Below are positions 1-9,085 of a stretch of 64,000 nt of DNA, piece by piece (positions within the stretch are counted from its first letter, which is position 1; each line of letters begins with the position of its first letter). Origin of the DNA: BMS3BBIN04 sp964552465 (GTDB lineage Bacteria > Electryoneota > Electryoneia > Electryoneales > Electryoneaceae); NCBI GenBank assembly GCA_964552465.1, contig CAZKGR010000007.1, positions 1-64,000 of the forward strand. Reading direction: 5' to 3'. A program made the position numbers and the translations under genes. Below the pieces are notes generated by a model. That model ran no database searches, was not told the origin of the DNA, and saw nothing but the letters and a program-made list of their open reading frames with translations.

Positions 1-527
1 TGGTTCTGAACGTTTTGAATAGGGAGTGCGTCACCTCCGCCCGAGTACTCATCATAGGCCCATTCTCCGGGCAGTGAAACAGAGACGTCATATCTCTCCT
101 CGCGATATCGAAATGAAAACCATTCCCAGAATGTGAACCATCCAGTAGTTCGCAGATATGCGTTATCGCGCAGCGAGCGTGGAATAGCTTCTTCAAATGC
201 GCTTTCTGTGCGCGTGTATCCGAAGTTTGTTTCGACACGCAATCTAGGGATTTGGACGATATCGAACGCTTCACCAAGTGTCAGCAAAGGGTGTATGACC
301 GCCAGTTCCCCGTAGAACATCTCGCGTCCATAGTTGTTTACTACATATGGTTCCAGCCCTTTCGGGGTCCACATTGTGCCAGTGTATCCAACGCGGATTT
401 CCAAGCCAAATGGACCGCCCAACATGGGTGTTTTTTTAGTGTTAGAATCAGGAGTATCCAGTGCAAAGGCAGGCAGGAAGTTGGTAAGGACAAAGATAAA
501 AAACAGCGCCGATAGCTTTCGGAACAT
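1..527 (-). CDS. Outer-membrane protein, 5' part only (cut by window edge)
   Basis: An open frame starts at the ATG complementary to 525-527 and runs without a stop off the left edge, giving at least 175 residues. The first 22 residues are a clear signal peptide: MFRK, then a hydrophobic stretch, ending ...PAFA. The mature part is rich in aromatic residues and alternates polar and apolar positions (GLEIRVGYTG, RLRVETNFGYTR, WFSFRYREERYDV), as expected of transmembrane beta-strands. I recognise no specific family. It is divergent from sfsA, with a 120-base shared upstream region. The start, signal peptide and strand are read directly; the beta-barrel location is inference. The C-terminus, where an outer-membrane signature would lie, is outside the window. 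Confidence 0.75.
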   Translation of the reverse strand, partial: MFRKLSALFFIFVLTNFLPAFALDTPDSNTKKTPMLGGPFGLEIRVGYTGTMWTPKGLEPYVVNNYGREMFYGELAVIHPLLTLGEAFDIVQIPRLRVETNFGYTRTESAFEEAIPRSLRDNAYLRTTGWFTFWEWFSFRYREERYDVSVSLPGEWAYDEYSGGGDALPIQNVQN

Positions 528-647
528 GATAATGCCCCCGTGGACCCATACATTGTACTCAAACTAGCTGGCGAGGATCCCTCAAGCCAACAGGTTGACC
601 TCTAATTTCATAATATCTGGCTTGGGAAAACGGAACAATATCTTTCC

Positions 648-1397
648 ATGGACTATTCAAAACCCATTCTCGACGGTCATCTGGTTCGACGATACAAGAG
701 GTTTCTCGCAGATGTGGAAATGGACGGTGAACTACACACAGTTCACTGCGCGAACTCCGGTTCTATGGCGGGATTAGTGGAGGAGGGAAATCCAGTTCGC
801 ATCTCTGGACCTCACGGCGGCAAACGGAAGCTGCTATACACGCTGGAACAGATTCACATCAGACGTTCAGACGGCGACGAGCTGTGGGTGGGGGTAAACA
901 CGAGTTTACCCAACCGTCTCGTGGAGGAAATCACGGTGGCCGGTCGGCTACCTGGGTTTTCGGATTGTGTGAGTGTTCGCAGGGAGGTCAAGCTCGGCGA
1001 ACACAGCCGGATCGACCTCAAACTCGGCTTCAACGATGGTCCGGACGCGTGGGTCGAAGTGAAGAACTGTACGATGGTTCAGGCAGATGTGTCAGACAAG
1101 ACGACAGTCAACGAAGGTTCGATTGCGACCTTCCCGGATGCTGTCACCGCACGTGGGCTGAAGCATCTGAACGTGCTAATGGATCGTGTCCGAGCGGGTG
1201 AACGAGCAGCTGTGGTGTTTACGATTCAGCGTGATGATGTTGACCGTTTCGCACCAGCTGTCGCGTATGATCCCGCTTATGCGGAACGCTTCTACGAAGC
1301 ACAGGAAGCCGGAGTTGTGATGATCCCATTGATGACGGACATGGGTAAAACTGGGGTTGTGTTGCGAACTGAAAGATTGCCCATTCTCGAACGCTGA
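648..1397 (+). CDS. sfsA: SfsA family DNA/RNA nuclease-like protein
   Basis: The 249-residue product matches SfsA in length and motif order: RYKRFLADV at 15-23 (the N-terminal nucleic-acid-binding part), HCANSGSM at 33-40, SRIDLKL at 120-126, WVEVKNCT at 135-142 and FPDAVTARGLKHL at 162-174. The D and E-x-K residues of the last three motifs belong to the PD-(D/E)XK-like nuclease core. The E. coli homologue was named for sugar fermentation stimulation; its physiological role is still uncertain, and nucleic-acid binding or nuclease activity is the family attribute. The gene stands alone on the plus strand, divergent from the outer-membrane protein gene and convergent with the AstE-like gene, whose stop directly follows its own. 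The SD sequence is weak. Confidence 0.9.
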   Translation: MDYSKPILDGHLVRRYKRFLADVEMDGELHTVHCANSGSMAGLVEEGNPVRISGPHGGKRKLLYTLEQIHIRRSDGDELWVGVNTSLPNRLVEEITVAGRLPGFSDCVSVRREVKLGEHSRIDLKLGFNDGPDAWVEVKNCTMVQADVSDKTTVNEGSIATFPDAVTARGLKHLNVLMDRVRAGERAAVVFTIQRDDVDRFAPAVAYDPAYAERFYEAQEAGVVMIPLMTDMGKTGVVLRTERLPILER

Positions 1398-2396
1398 TTA
1401 GGCAGCGTCTTCATGCATATTTTCGATATGATCGCGCACAATGAAGAAACCATCCCGTCCTTCATTTTGATACAAGGGCATGAAGATTCTTCCACCGACA
1501 GGAGCGTGGATTTGTCCGTTTCGGTCCTCAGCGATGACCTCACCGAGTTCGATCTCCTGGAAGTTTCGATATCCCTTCCGCATACGGAAGCGGTCACCAT
1601 CCTGGATGAGATGATGGTGGACAACGTCCACTGAGGATTGGAAAGCGTCGGGATGTTTCAATTCAGATTGTCGCAAGCGAATTCGCAAAGGAATGTCTTC
1701 ATCATCCACCATTTTTGCTGCGGCAAGCGCGTTCCAGATTAGAATCTCGTGGATGTCCATCGAGTCAGCTTGCATGTGCGATCCAGCTTCAAACGCAATC
1801 GAATTCCAGCCCAGATCACCAGCATACTGGACCAGCATTCCTTTCAGGTATTCGGAAACACGTCGGACCTCGATGGTATCGATTCGTTTCACGACATCTC
1901 TGATTTTACCTTCTCCCGCGTGGACGATGAATGGTGGTCCTGCGGCGGATGTTGTGTGCAGGTCAAGCAGGTACTTGCCAGTTGTATCGGGAGTGTCGAG
2001 TTCTTTCATGATAGCGTGAATTTCGCTCATCTGGCCATCTTCAACGCTGGTCGGCGATGATAGGGCGGCACCATTTACTCTGTCATGTGTCCAGATTCGG
2101 TTCAGGTCTTCTTCGATGAAACGCAAGCGTGCGTCATATGCGGGGACATTTCCAATAATCGCCACAAAGTGACCTTGGAACTTCAGGTTTCCGCGGCGCA
2201 GGTAGCTGAGTACTCGCAGGGCAGCGTCAGCACCTGAGATTTCGTTTCCGTGCAGGCAAGCGACCACAAGTATGACCGGACCGGAGTGTTCACTCCTAAA
2301 CTCACCCAGCAGACGGTGGCGTAATCTTTGAATCCACTCGTTCCCGTGATTCAAGCGTTGGCTGTAGCCATCGGCGGATTCTGCACTTCCAGACAA
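1398..2396 (-). CDS. Succinylglutamate desuccinylase/aspartoacylase family zinc hydrolase
   Basis: This is an M14-type zinc enzyme of the AstE/AspA family that cleaves amide bonds of N-acylated amino acids. Numbered from the chosen start, CLHGNEISG (47-55) supplies zinc ligands His49 and Glu52, DLNR (97-100) binds substrate, the DLH at about 144-146 gives the third ligand, and FEAGSH (about 200) carries the catalytic Glu. An upstream ATG (2451-2453) would overlap the preceding gene by 53 bases. A TTG at 2394-2396 has AGGGAG seven bases upstream, inside the end of the preceding gene, and gives a 332-residue protein beginning just past its stop, so I chose it. The physiological substrate is unknown; tight coupling to a glutamate-cysteine-ligase-like gene suggests a gamma-glutamyl or acyl-amino-acid amide. 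Confidence 0.85.
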   Translation of the reverse strand: MSGSAESADGYSQRLNHGNEWIQRLRHRLLGEFRSEHSGPVILVVACLHGNEISGADAALRVLSYLRRGNLKFQGHFVAIIGNVPAYDARLRFIEEDLNRIWTHDRVNGAALSSPTSVEDGQMSEIHAIMKELDTPDTTGKYLLDLHTTSAAGPPFIVHAGEGKIRDVVKRIDTIEVRRVSEYLKGMLVQYAGDLGWNSIAFEAGSHMQADSMDIHEILIWNALAAAKMVDDEDIPLRIRLRQSELKHPDAFQSSVDVVHHHLIQDGDRFRMRKGYRNFQEIELGEVIAEDRNGQIHAPVGGRIFMPLYQNEGRDGFFIVRDHIENMHEDAA

Positions 2397-2400
2397 CGTT

Positions 2401-4311
2401 CTACTCCCTGAGTTTTTCTTCAAGCAACGTGCCGGCGAGTTCCATGAAATCATCTTCGGTAATTGCGCCGATCAATTTGCCGTCCACAACAACAGGCAGA
2501 CAAGATATACGCTTTTCACGCATTAACGTTATCGCGTCCACCGTCAATGTCTCCGGGGTAACCGATATTGGATCGGTAATCATGATGTCACTGACTGGTC
2601 TTGTATCTCCATCACTTTCAGGTATGGATTGTCCAACAAGGCGTAGTAGTTTGCGATGAGAGACGACACCAAGCAAGTTGTGCTCCAGATCCTCGACCAT
2701 GATGTGTCTGATCCGATGCCAGACCATCAGGTTGGCGACAAGATCAATGGGTTCATCTGGAGAAACGGTGAACAGATCGGTCTTCATCAGTTGGCTGATC
2801 ATCAGGTAATTCTTGTTCCACCCTCCGGCTTCAGCCAGATCCGCCAACTCCCACTCATGGACTGGTAGATCGGTTTTTTGTCTTGCGACCGATCCAGCGA
2901 CCAGAGCGTGTACTCGTTCCCACCTTGTGCCCTTGTTTTTCATTCCGGCGAGGCTTTTCAGTAACCACTGTGAGCCGGTCATTTCGGCTTCCACACGTTC
3001 CTGGACAACACCGAGGTAGTGGTCGATATCTGACGAGTCTATTCCACGTTCCAGCATTCCCTCACGGGCAATGGGCAGGAGTTCGTCGAGGATCAAATGC
3101 TTGGCATCAACCATCTTTCCATCCACCCAGGTGAACCGGGCATTCAGACCTTCGCGTGCAGAAGCCCAGAAGTTGTCATGGGCATCGTCAAACTCCATCA
3201 CTTTCGTGATGTCGCCATAGCGATCCTTTATTCCCGCCATTAGGCCGAACCAGAACGCGGCGTTTCCAACTTCGTCAAGGATCGTCGGTCCAGCGGGTAC
3301 AACCCGATTCTCGATTCGCAGGTGTGCACGACCATTACCAATGCCGTAACACGCACGGTTCCAGCGATATACCGTGCCGGAATACGTTCTTAACGCGTCC
3401 AGTGCAGGGGATTCGTTTTTTTCAATCTGCTCAAATGGATCAGCGACCTCATCCACGGCTATGATCGCTTTGAATCGTGCGATGTCCTCCTGATAGATTT
3501 CAAGCACAGATTTATCCAGCCACTGAGTTCCGAAGCTTACCCGTGGCTGAAAGTCACGTTCATGTGGACCCGTGCGAGTGTCGATTGATTGCTGGAAAAG
3601 GGCAATTCGAGTTTCATGCCACAGGCGGTAGCGTCCCAACATGGGACTGTTCACCGCTGCAGCGAGGACAGGGGCAGTCACTGCCTGCGCGATGTTGTAC
3701 ATCGTTGGGAACTCGCCTGCATCAACCTGAAAATGCAATTGGAAGCTGGTGTTGCACGCTTCGAGCATCACATTATCATGGGTAACGGTCAGTTCATCTG
3801 AGCCTTTGATATCGAGTTGGTATTGTCTTCCACGGAGCCGGGTGAGCGCGTCATTGAGTTGGAAGTAGCGTTCACGAGGAGTCATGTTCCTCAACGACAA
3901 ATCGCTCTTGCGGATACTCGGGAGAATCCCGATCAGGATTACTTCGCTATCATATTTCTTTGCTGCTTCACGCACCAGGTTGAGGTAGTGATTCAGGTTT
4001 TTCTCCATATGACGGAGCGCGTTATTTTCAAAGGTTAGAGGGTCGAGATTATACTCAAGGTTGAAGCGTGCGATCTCAGCCGTAAAGTGTGGGTCATTCA
4101 GGTCATTCAGCACTTCCGGGCCGATGGACGCAGGTCGCCAGTCAGCTCCGACAAATGCCAGCTCCTGCTCCGCACCAATTCGCCGAACGTCTGATTCTAT
4201 TTGATCTTCTTCGAGCAAACGCTCGAGTGCGTGAACGTCTCGCAGTAGCCAACTGGTGAACTCCCTGAGTTTCGCTGTTTCAGTACTGCTTTTCTCAAGT
4301 TGAATGCCCAT
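2401..4311 (-). CDS. Glutamate-cysteine ligase-like protein with two CBS domains
   Basis: The 636-residue protein has an N-terminal carboxylate-amine ligase domain of the GCS2/YbdK type (about 1-480), with the Glu-rich metal motif GAEQE at 46-50 and an HLRIENRVVP segment near 325-335. Two CBS domains follow: roughly 497-555 (LMKTDLFTVSPDEPID...) and 570-626 (IMITDPISVTPETLTV...GAITEDD). The ligase fold forms gamma-glutamyl amides using ATP; the CBS pair would sense adenosine nucleotides and could gate activity. No separate glutathione synthetase is seen here, so glutathione synthesis is not implied. It is the first gene of a two-gene unit with the AstE-type hydrolase, so a ligase and an amide hydrolase are co-transcribed. 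The start ATG has GGGAAG close upstream. Confidence 0.85.
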   Translation of the reverse strand: MGIQLEKSSTETAKLREFTSWLLRDVHALERLLEEDQIESDVRRIGAEQELAFVGADWRPASIGPEVLNDLNDPHFTAEIARFNLEYNLDPLTFENNALRHMEKNLNHYLNLVREAAKKYDSEVILIGILPSIRKSDLSLRNMTPRERYFQLNDALTRLRGRQYQLDIKGSDELTVTHDNVMLEACNTSFQLHFQVDAGEFPTMYNIAQAVTAPVLAAAVNSPMLGRYRLWHETRIALFQQSIDTRTGPHERDFQPRVSFGTQWLDKSVLEIYQEDIARFKAIIAVDEVADPFEQIEKNESPALDALRTYSGTVYRWNRACYGIGNGRAHLRIENRVVPAGPTILDEVGNAAFWFGLMAGIKDRYGDITKVMEFDDAHDNFWASAREGLNARFTWVDGKMVDAKHLILDELLPIAREGMLERGIDSSDIDHYLGVVQERVEAEMTGSQWLLKSLAGMKNKGTRWERVHALVAGSVARQKTDLPVHEWELADLAEAGGWNKNYLMISQLMKTDLFTVSPDEPIDLVANLMVWHRIRHIMVEDLEHNLLGVVSHRKLLRLVGQSIPESDGDTRPVSDIMITDPISVTPETLTVDAITLMREKRISCLPVVVDGKLIGAITEDDFMELAGTLLEEKLRE

Positions 4312-4625
4312 TCTTCCCGCCTATATCCCCTGAGTGGACGCACAGATCGTGGCCTGATATTACGACTATATCTTGGAAAGATCTGTTGAAAGGACCGATT
4401 ATTATTGTGCAAAGCAAACCGTAGAAGTGTTAGGAAAAGCTAAAGGTGTGTTGAAAACCAGTCAAGCATTATCATTGAAACGTGGAAATGACTGGGAGAC
4501 GGCTCGTTCAGCACTTTCAAATGTTTCTCAGCAAGGTTCTCCAATATCACGTATGTTGCGATTTGCGGAATGAGAAGCAATAATATAACTTCAACGCCAT
4601 TCACGATCTATCCCGGATAACCACC
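4312..4625. other. Intergenic region, divergent promoters
   Basis: These 314 bases separate the ligase-like gene (leftward) from the polyprenyl synthase gene (rightward). They must hold both promoters but show no convincing paired boxes. A 66-codon open frame at 4373-4573 lacks a good SD and has no recognisable product, so I do not call it. It is AT-richer than its surroundings near 4380-4480. No repeat was seen. Confidence 0.5.
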
Positions 4626-5723
4626 ATGACGAGCACTCCACACAGTGATTTTCTGGCCGAGCTTTCCCTTTGCGCGGAAAAAGTGCAGGGGATCATTACT
4701 GATCCACGTTATACCTCTCGCTTTTCTCCGGTTGATCTGCGCGATGCAGTTTTGTTGTACACCAAGTCTGGGGGGAAGCGTCTGCGCCCGGCGATTTTGC
4801 TCTGGAGTTGTGGAGCGATTGGTGGGGATCCAGAAATCGCCCTGCCGGCAGCGGCTGCAGTGGAGTTGTTTCACACGTGGACTTTGGTCCATGATGATAT
4901 AATTGACCGAGACGAACGACGCCGTGGTGTCGCGACTGTTCATGAGCTGTTCCGACAGAAGGCAAGCAAACGATATAGCCATTTAACTCCTCGTGAGCAG
5001 GCCCATTATGGAGTGAGCGTCGCTGTTCTTGCAGGTGATGTACAGCATGGTTGGGCGACGACGTTGCTGACCGATTTATCAAAACGGAACGGGCTCGATC
5101 CGGCGGTAACACTTCACCTGATAGAGCGACTCGATAACGAGGTGCTCAACCTGTTGGTGTCTGGCGAGCTGCTCGATATCCAGTTCTGCCAAGACCCGAT
5201 CATTGAGCTCTCCATTGACGATATCGAGACCATGCTGTGGAAGAAGACGAGTGTGTTGTATCGCTACTGCGCAGAGGCAGGAGCGCTAATCGGACTAAAC
5301 AGCATCGAAACAGACCACCGTCATGTCAAGGCATTGGTCGAGTTTTCCAGTTTGTGCGGCACAGCATTCCAGCTTCAGGACGATATCCTCGGTGTGATTG
5401 GAAATCCCGAACAAACAGGTAAACCAGTCGGTAATGACATTCGTGAGGGTAAGCGGACTACTCTTGTTCATTACGCCTACGAAGATGGTTCGGAAGAAGA
5501 ACGGCAAATCCTGGGTGAAACGCTGGGCAATATCAATGCGACTCATGAGCAGATTGAACGAGTGATTGAGATAATTCGCCAACACAGTGGGATTGAACGG
5601 ACACGTGAGCGTGCTCGTACATACATCGAGCAGGCGCAGGAGCATTTATCAGTGTTGCCTGAAACACGGTATCGTGGGTTACTGGCAGCGTGGGCGGAAT
5701 TTCTGATCAGCCGGGATGTGTGA
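4626..5723 (+). CDS. Trans-polyprenyl diphosphate synthase (IspA/IspB/GGPS type)
   Basis: This enzyme elongates allylic diphosphates with isopentenyl diphosphate, feeding quinone side chains, carotenoids or undecaprenyl-type lipids. The 365-residue protein has GGKRLRP at 49-55, the first Asp-rich motif DDIID at 90-94 followed by RDERRRG, a KTSVLYR segment near 207-213, and the second Asp-rich region QDDILG at 251-256 with GKPVGNDIREGKRT after it. The second motif ends DDILG rather than DDILD, a tolerated variation. Product chain length cannot be fixed from sequence alone; the residues before the first motif (FHTWTLVH) are small or medium in size. The protein is slightly longer than usual because of an insertion near 110-130. 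It stands alone and is followed by a heptamer array and a palindrome. Confidence 0.9.
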   Translation: MTSTPHSDFLAELSLCAEKVQGIITDPRYTSRFSPVDLRDAVLLYTKSGGKRLRPAILLWSCGAIGGDPEIALPAAAAVELFHTWTLVHDDIIDRDERRRGVATVHELFRQKASKRYSHLTPREQAHYGVSVAVLAGDVQHGWATTLLTDLSKRNGLDPAVTLHLIERLDNEVLNLLVSGELLDIQFCQDPIIELSIDDIETMLWKKTSVLYRYCAEAGALIGLNSIETDHRHVKALVEFSSLCGTAFQLQDDILGVIGNPEQTGKPVGNDIREGKRTTLVHYAYEDGSEEERQILGETLGNINATHEQIERVIEIIRQHSGIERTRERARTYIEQAQEHLSVLPETRYRGLLAAWAEFLISRDV

Positions 5724-5734
5724 GGAAAACCAGC

Positions 5735-5762
5735 GTTGAGCTGCGAGCTGTGAGATTTGAGC
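5735..5762. repeat. Heptanucleotide tandem array, four units
   Basis: Four seven-base units in register: GTTGAGC, TGCGAGC, TGTGAGA, TTTGAGC. On the other strand these read GCTCAAA, TCTCACA, GCTCGCA, GCTCAAC, resembling the GCTCACA units at 57233-57260. It lies between the polyprenyl synthase stop and the GGGGACACTT palindrome. Confidence 0.6.
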
Positions 5763-5769
5763 AAAACCA

Positions 5770-5799
5770 AAGGGGACACTTTCAAGAAAGTGTCCCCTT
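5770..5799. repeat. GGGGACACTT palindrome
   Basis: A perfect 14-base inverted repeat, AAGGGGACACTTTC at 5770-5783 and its complement at 5786-5799, with a two-base spacer. It lies between two convergent genes, so it could end transcription both ways, but there is no T tract. The same core recurs at 57273-57298, 57325-57354 and, as a half site, 63689-63699, so it is a dispersed repeat. Confidence 0.7.
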
Positions 5800-5831
5800 G
5801 ATGTAGCGCTATATACAGATCGCTGTAGAGC

Positions 5832-7253
5832 TTACTCCCAAATTCTGCGCGGAGGGTTGATGTCGTCCGGCATCCATGCGCCGAGTTCTGCCTTTATATC
5901 CGCGTACTGTGGATCATCGGCCACGTTGGTCCACTCATTCGGATCATTGTCGTGGTCGTACAACTCTTCAGTTTGATCAGCATAACGGATGTAGCGCCAG
6001 CGTTCATCCCGAATGGCGTGGTTTCCTGCACCGTGTGTAGTCAGCGCCGGTGTTTCTTTCGGAGTGGCCGGATTTTCGAGCTGTGGTCGCAGGCTGACAC
6101 CTTCAAGGTACGGATGAGGCTCGAGATTGCAGACGTCGACGAAAGTCGGGAAAATGTCGAGGATGCTGACAGCTTCGTCGCACACACCACCCGGAGTCGT
6201 GATTCCCGGAGCGCGAATCATGAACGGCACTTTGGTCGATTCTTCCCAGAGTGTCCACTTGCGCCAGTGACGTTTCTCGCCGAGATGGAAACCGTGGTCG
6301 GCAGAGATGACGACCATGGTGTCGTCAGCGTACCCTGATTGATCCAGTGCGGTCAGGATTTGCCCTACGCTGTCATCAACAAAGCTGATCGCGCCCAGGT
6401 AAGCCTGCACAGCCTTCCGCCAGTTCTTATGCTCAAGAATGGAGTCGAACAGGCCGTTCTGGATCAAATCAAGTCCAGCCTGTGGAATGTCTGCCAGATC
6501 ACCTGGGAAATATGGCGGCAGTTCGATTTCGCCCAGGTTATACATCTCCATGAATCTGCGCGGTGGTACAGCCGGGTAATGTGTCGCACGTGTCCCGAAA
6601 GCCATGAAGAACGGTTGAGGAATGACGGATGCCAGCTTTTCGTTGGCAAACGCGACTCGTGCCGTATCCTGGTATGAGCTAGTCTGGCTATCGTTCGCAC
6701 CCCAGAGAAAATCCGTATTATCCGAGAGCTGCTGTTGCTGCCCTGGCCATGGATGATACGGCAGATACGGATCGCCACCGTTCATCAGGTGCGGGTTCGG
6801 TAGACCACGATAGACCTCATTCCAGGGCTCATCGTCCAGGTATGGCGGATGGTAGTACTTGCCGACGCCGATGTTGTAATAGCCCGAATCGAGGAAATGA
6901 TCGGGCATGGTTGGATAGGCGTTTGGAAGAGCCTGACGCCAGTCCTCGCCGTTGTAGTAGATGCCACTGGTTGCACAATTCAAGCCCGTAAACATGGAGG
7001 TGCGCGACGGATTGCACGCCGGACCACTGCAATGTGCATTGCTAAACATCACTCCGCTGTTGGCGAAGGCATCCAGGTTGGGGGTGAGTGCATCCGGATG
7101 CCCCATAACGCCGAGCCAATCGTTCATGTCCTCGATAAAGATAAAGAGGACATTCGGATGGTTAGGCTGACCAAATGCCTTCATCATGGGCTGCGAAGCG
7201 ACAGTTGCCGCTCCCGCAATCCCAAGAGTGTTCAAGAAACTCCGACGTTTCAT
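5832..7253 (-). CDS. Tat-exported sulfatase (iduronate-2-sulfatase-like)
   Basis: This type I sulfatase hydrolyses sulfate esters, probably of glycans. Of 473 residues, 1-28 are a twin-arginine signal (KRRSFLNTLGIAGAATVA, ...AFG), so the folded enzyme is exported. The catalytic C-x-P-S-R motif is CNPSR at 80-84; Cys80 would be converted to formylglycine by a maturase not seen in this window. EDMNDW (41-46) and SADHGFHLGEK (about 318-328) contribute calcium ligands. The C-terminal part carries the WRYIRYADQTEELYDHDNDPNEW pattern typical of the iduronate-2-sulfatase branch (not quoted further). It lies just downstream of a paralogue on the same strand. Neighbours give no clue to the substrate. 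Confidence 0.92.
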   Translation of the reverse strand: MKRRSFLNTLGIAGAATVASQPMMKAFGQPNHPNVLFIFIEDMNDWLGVMGHPDALTPNLDAFANSGVMFSNAHCSGPACNPSRTSMFTGLNCATSGIYYNGEDWRQALPNAYPTMPDHFLDSGYYNIGVGKYYHPPYLDDEPWNEVYRGLPNPHLMNGGDPYLPYHPWPGQQQQLSDNTDFLWGANDSQTSSYQDTARVAFANEKLASVIPQPFFMAFGTRATHYPAVPPRRFMEMYNLGEIELPPYFPGDLADIPQAGLDLIQNGLFDSILEHKNWRKAVQAYLGAISFVDDSVGQILTALDQSGYADDTMVVISADHGFHLGEKRHWRKWTLWEESTKVPFMIRAPGITTPGGVCDEAVSILDIFPTFVDVCNLEPHPYLEGVSLRPQLENPATPKETPALTTHGAGNHAIRDERWRYIRYADQTEELYDHDNDPNEWTNVADDPQYADIKAELGAWMPDDINPPRRIWE

Positions 7254-7441
7254 ATCTACTATCCAGGCAAAAAGTTTTATCTATCAACGCCATGCAGAAG
7301 TACGGGAATATGACCCGAACACGACTACTAGATAATAGGAAATTCTGTTACGGGAAACCAACATGTCTGCAATTACGAGAAGAATTTCCGGACCTTCAAG
7401 GCTTCAATTCGTGCGACCCGGAGCACCATGAGCTAACTGAA

Positions 7442-8863
7442 TCAGGAACCACTGGTCGTTCCAGGACCCTGTCCCGGTATCCATTGCATCAGCTGAGCAA
7501 TGATATCCGCGTATGTTGGATCTGTGGCTAGGTTGTTCCATTGGTTCGGATCAACCGTCATATCATATAGCTCCTGATCACCGTTAACGTAATTGATAAA
7601 GTGAAACTGATCATTTATGACTGCATGATTGCCAGCTTCCAGTGTGACAACAGCTGGTTCCAGTCGAGTAGCATTTGGATTCTGCAGCCAAGGTGTCAGA
7701 ATCCGTCCTTCGAGGCCAACCGGTTGAGCAAGTCCGCAGAGGTCAACAAGAGTCGGGTAGATGTCAAGCATGCTGACACCCTGGTTGCACACAGTGTTTG
7801 GTGTGGTGACACCCGGTACATAAAACGACATGATCACTTGAGTTGATTCATTCCACAGCGTCGCCTTCCGCCAGTGCATCTTTTCGCCGAGATGGAAGCC
7901 GTGGTCGGCAACCATAACGATGATCGTATTGTTGGCATGAGGTGAATTGTCGAACTGGTAGAGCAGCCGCCCAACCATCTCATCCAGATAGTGAATTGTT
8001 GCGAGGTACGCTGCAATGACTTTTCGCCACTGCTTTCCCCCAGTGACATCTGTGTGGTAGAAGGCATCAATATATTCGAACGCATATGGCGGTAAATCGT
8101 CTAGATCATTGGGATTAACCGGAGGTAACGTGATTTCCGCTGGATTGAACCGTTCCATCACCCGTCGTGGGGTGACCGAAGGCAGGTGCGCCTTGGTAGT
8201 GCCGTACATCATCATGAACGGTTGCCGCACTCCATCCAGCAATAATTCGTTGAGGAAACGAACCCGTTTGTAGTCTGCCATTGTCGCTTCAGGAGCGTCA
8301 GTTGGACCCCAATTGAAGAATTCCTGACCTTCCATGATATAGTTCAACCCATTCCATGGCTTCATCGGACTAATTGGATCATGTCCGGCAAGCAAATGGG
8401 TCGATTTACCATCATAATACTGATGCCAGACTTCTCTCTCGTCAAACTGACCGTGGAATATTTTTCCTGAGCGGACGAGGTTAAATCCGCTTTCCCTGAA
8501 ATAGCGTGGCATGGTGATTACATCATCAGAAACAAATTCTCGCCAATCATCTTCGTTGTAATAGACACCGGTTGTGTCCGGACGTCGTCCAATGAGCATC
8601 GAGGTGCGAGATGGGTTGCAGATCGGTGAGGCACAATGGGCATTTGTGAACAGCGTACCTCGACCGACTAGTTCGTCTATGTTGGGAGTTAGCGTGTCCG
8701 GGTGACCACCCATGCAGCCGAACCAATTGGGTACGTCTTCGAGAAAGATGAACAGCACATTTGGAGCCGCTGGCTGGGCATTTGCTTGCGGGAGCATTGC
8801 ATTGGAAACGGCAAGACCCGCAGCACCAGCAGACATGTTCCGTATGAAATCTCGTCTTTTCAT
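7442..8863 (-). CDS. Tat-exported sulfatase, paralogue of the neighbouring gene
   Basis: Same length (473 residues) and plan as the gene at 5832-7253: a twin-arginine signal (KRRDFIRNMSAGAAGLAVS, cleavage near ANAQ at 27-30), LEDVPNWFG at 41-49, formylglycine motif CNPSR at 82-86, and ADHGFHLGEKMHWRKATLW near the metal site. The two share motif spacing throughout but have clearly diverged, so the duplication is old or they were acquired together. The 188 bases between them could hold a promoter or only a spacer, so one transcript starting here is possible. The substrate is unknown. An export signal plus a Cys-type motif means that formylglycine formation must occur before Tat export. Confidence 0.92.
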   Translation of the reverse strand: MKRRDFIRNMSAGAAGLAVSNAMLPQANAQPAAPNVLFIFLEDVPNWFGCMGGHPDTLTPNIDELVGRGTLFTNAHCASPICNPSRTSMLIGRRPDTTGVYYNEDDWREFVSDDVITMPRYFRESGFNLVRSGKIFHGQFDEREVWHQYYDGKSTHLLAGHDPISPMKPWNGLNYIMEGQEFFNWGPTDAPEATMADYKRVRFLNELLLDGVRQPFMMMYGTTKAHLPSVTPRRVMERFNPAEITLPPVNPNDLDDLPPYAFEYIDAFYHTDVTGGKQWRKVIAAYLATIHYLDEMVGRLLYQFDNSPHANNTIIVMVADHGFHLGEKMHWRKATLWNESTQVIMSFYVPGVTTPNTVCNQGVSMLDIYPTLVDLCGLAQPVGLEGRILTPWLQNPNATRLEPAVVTLEAGNHAVINDQFHFINYVNGDQELYDMTVDPNQWNNLATDPTYADIIAQLMQWIPGQGPGTTSGS

Positions 8864-9085
8864 CGCACCGAAAGAGTTAGTGATTCAATATATTCGTCGA
8901 ACGTACCTACCGATCTAAGCAGATTGGCTGTTTTCAGCATTATACGTTCTCAGGAATTTGCGACTTGTAGCCAAGAGAATACAACAAAATTGTCCGAATA
9001 AGGTTAACAAAGGTGGAACCTTGCGATGTTTTTGGAGTTATGGCTCTTTGGCTCCACGTAAACAATCGCACGGAATTGGTGTATT

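Noticed and set aside
4373..4573. A 66-codon frame between the ligase-like gene and the polyprenyl synthase gene
   Set aside because: No SD, no recognisable sequence, and it occupies a divergent promoter region.
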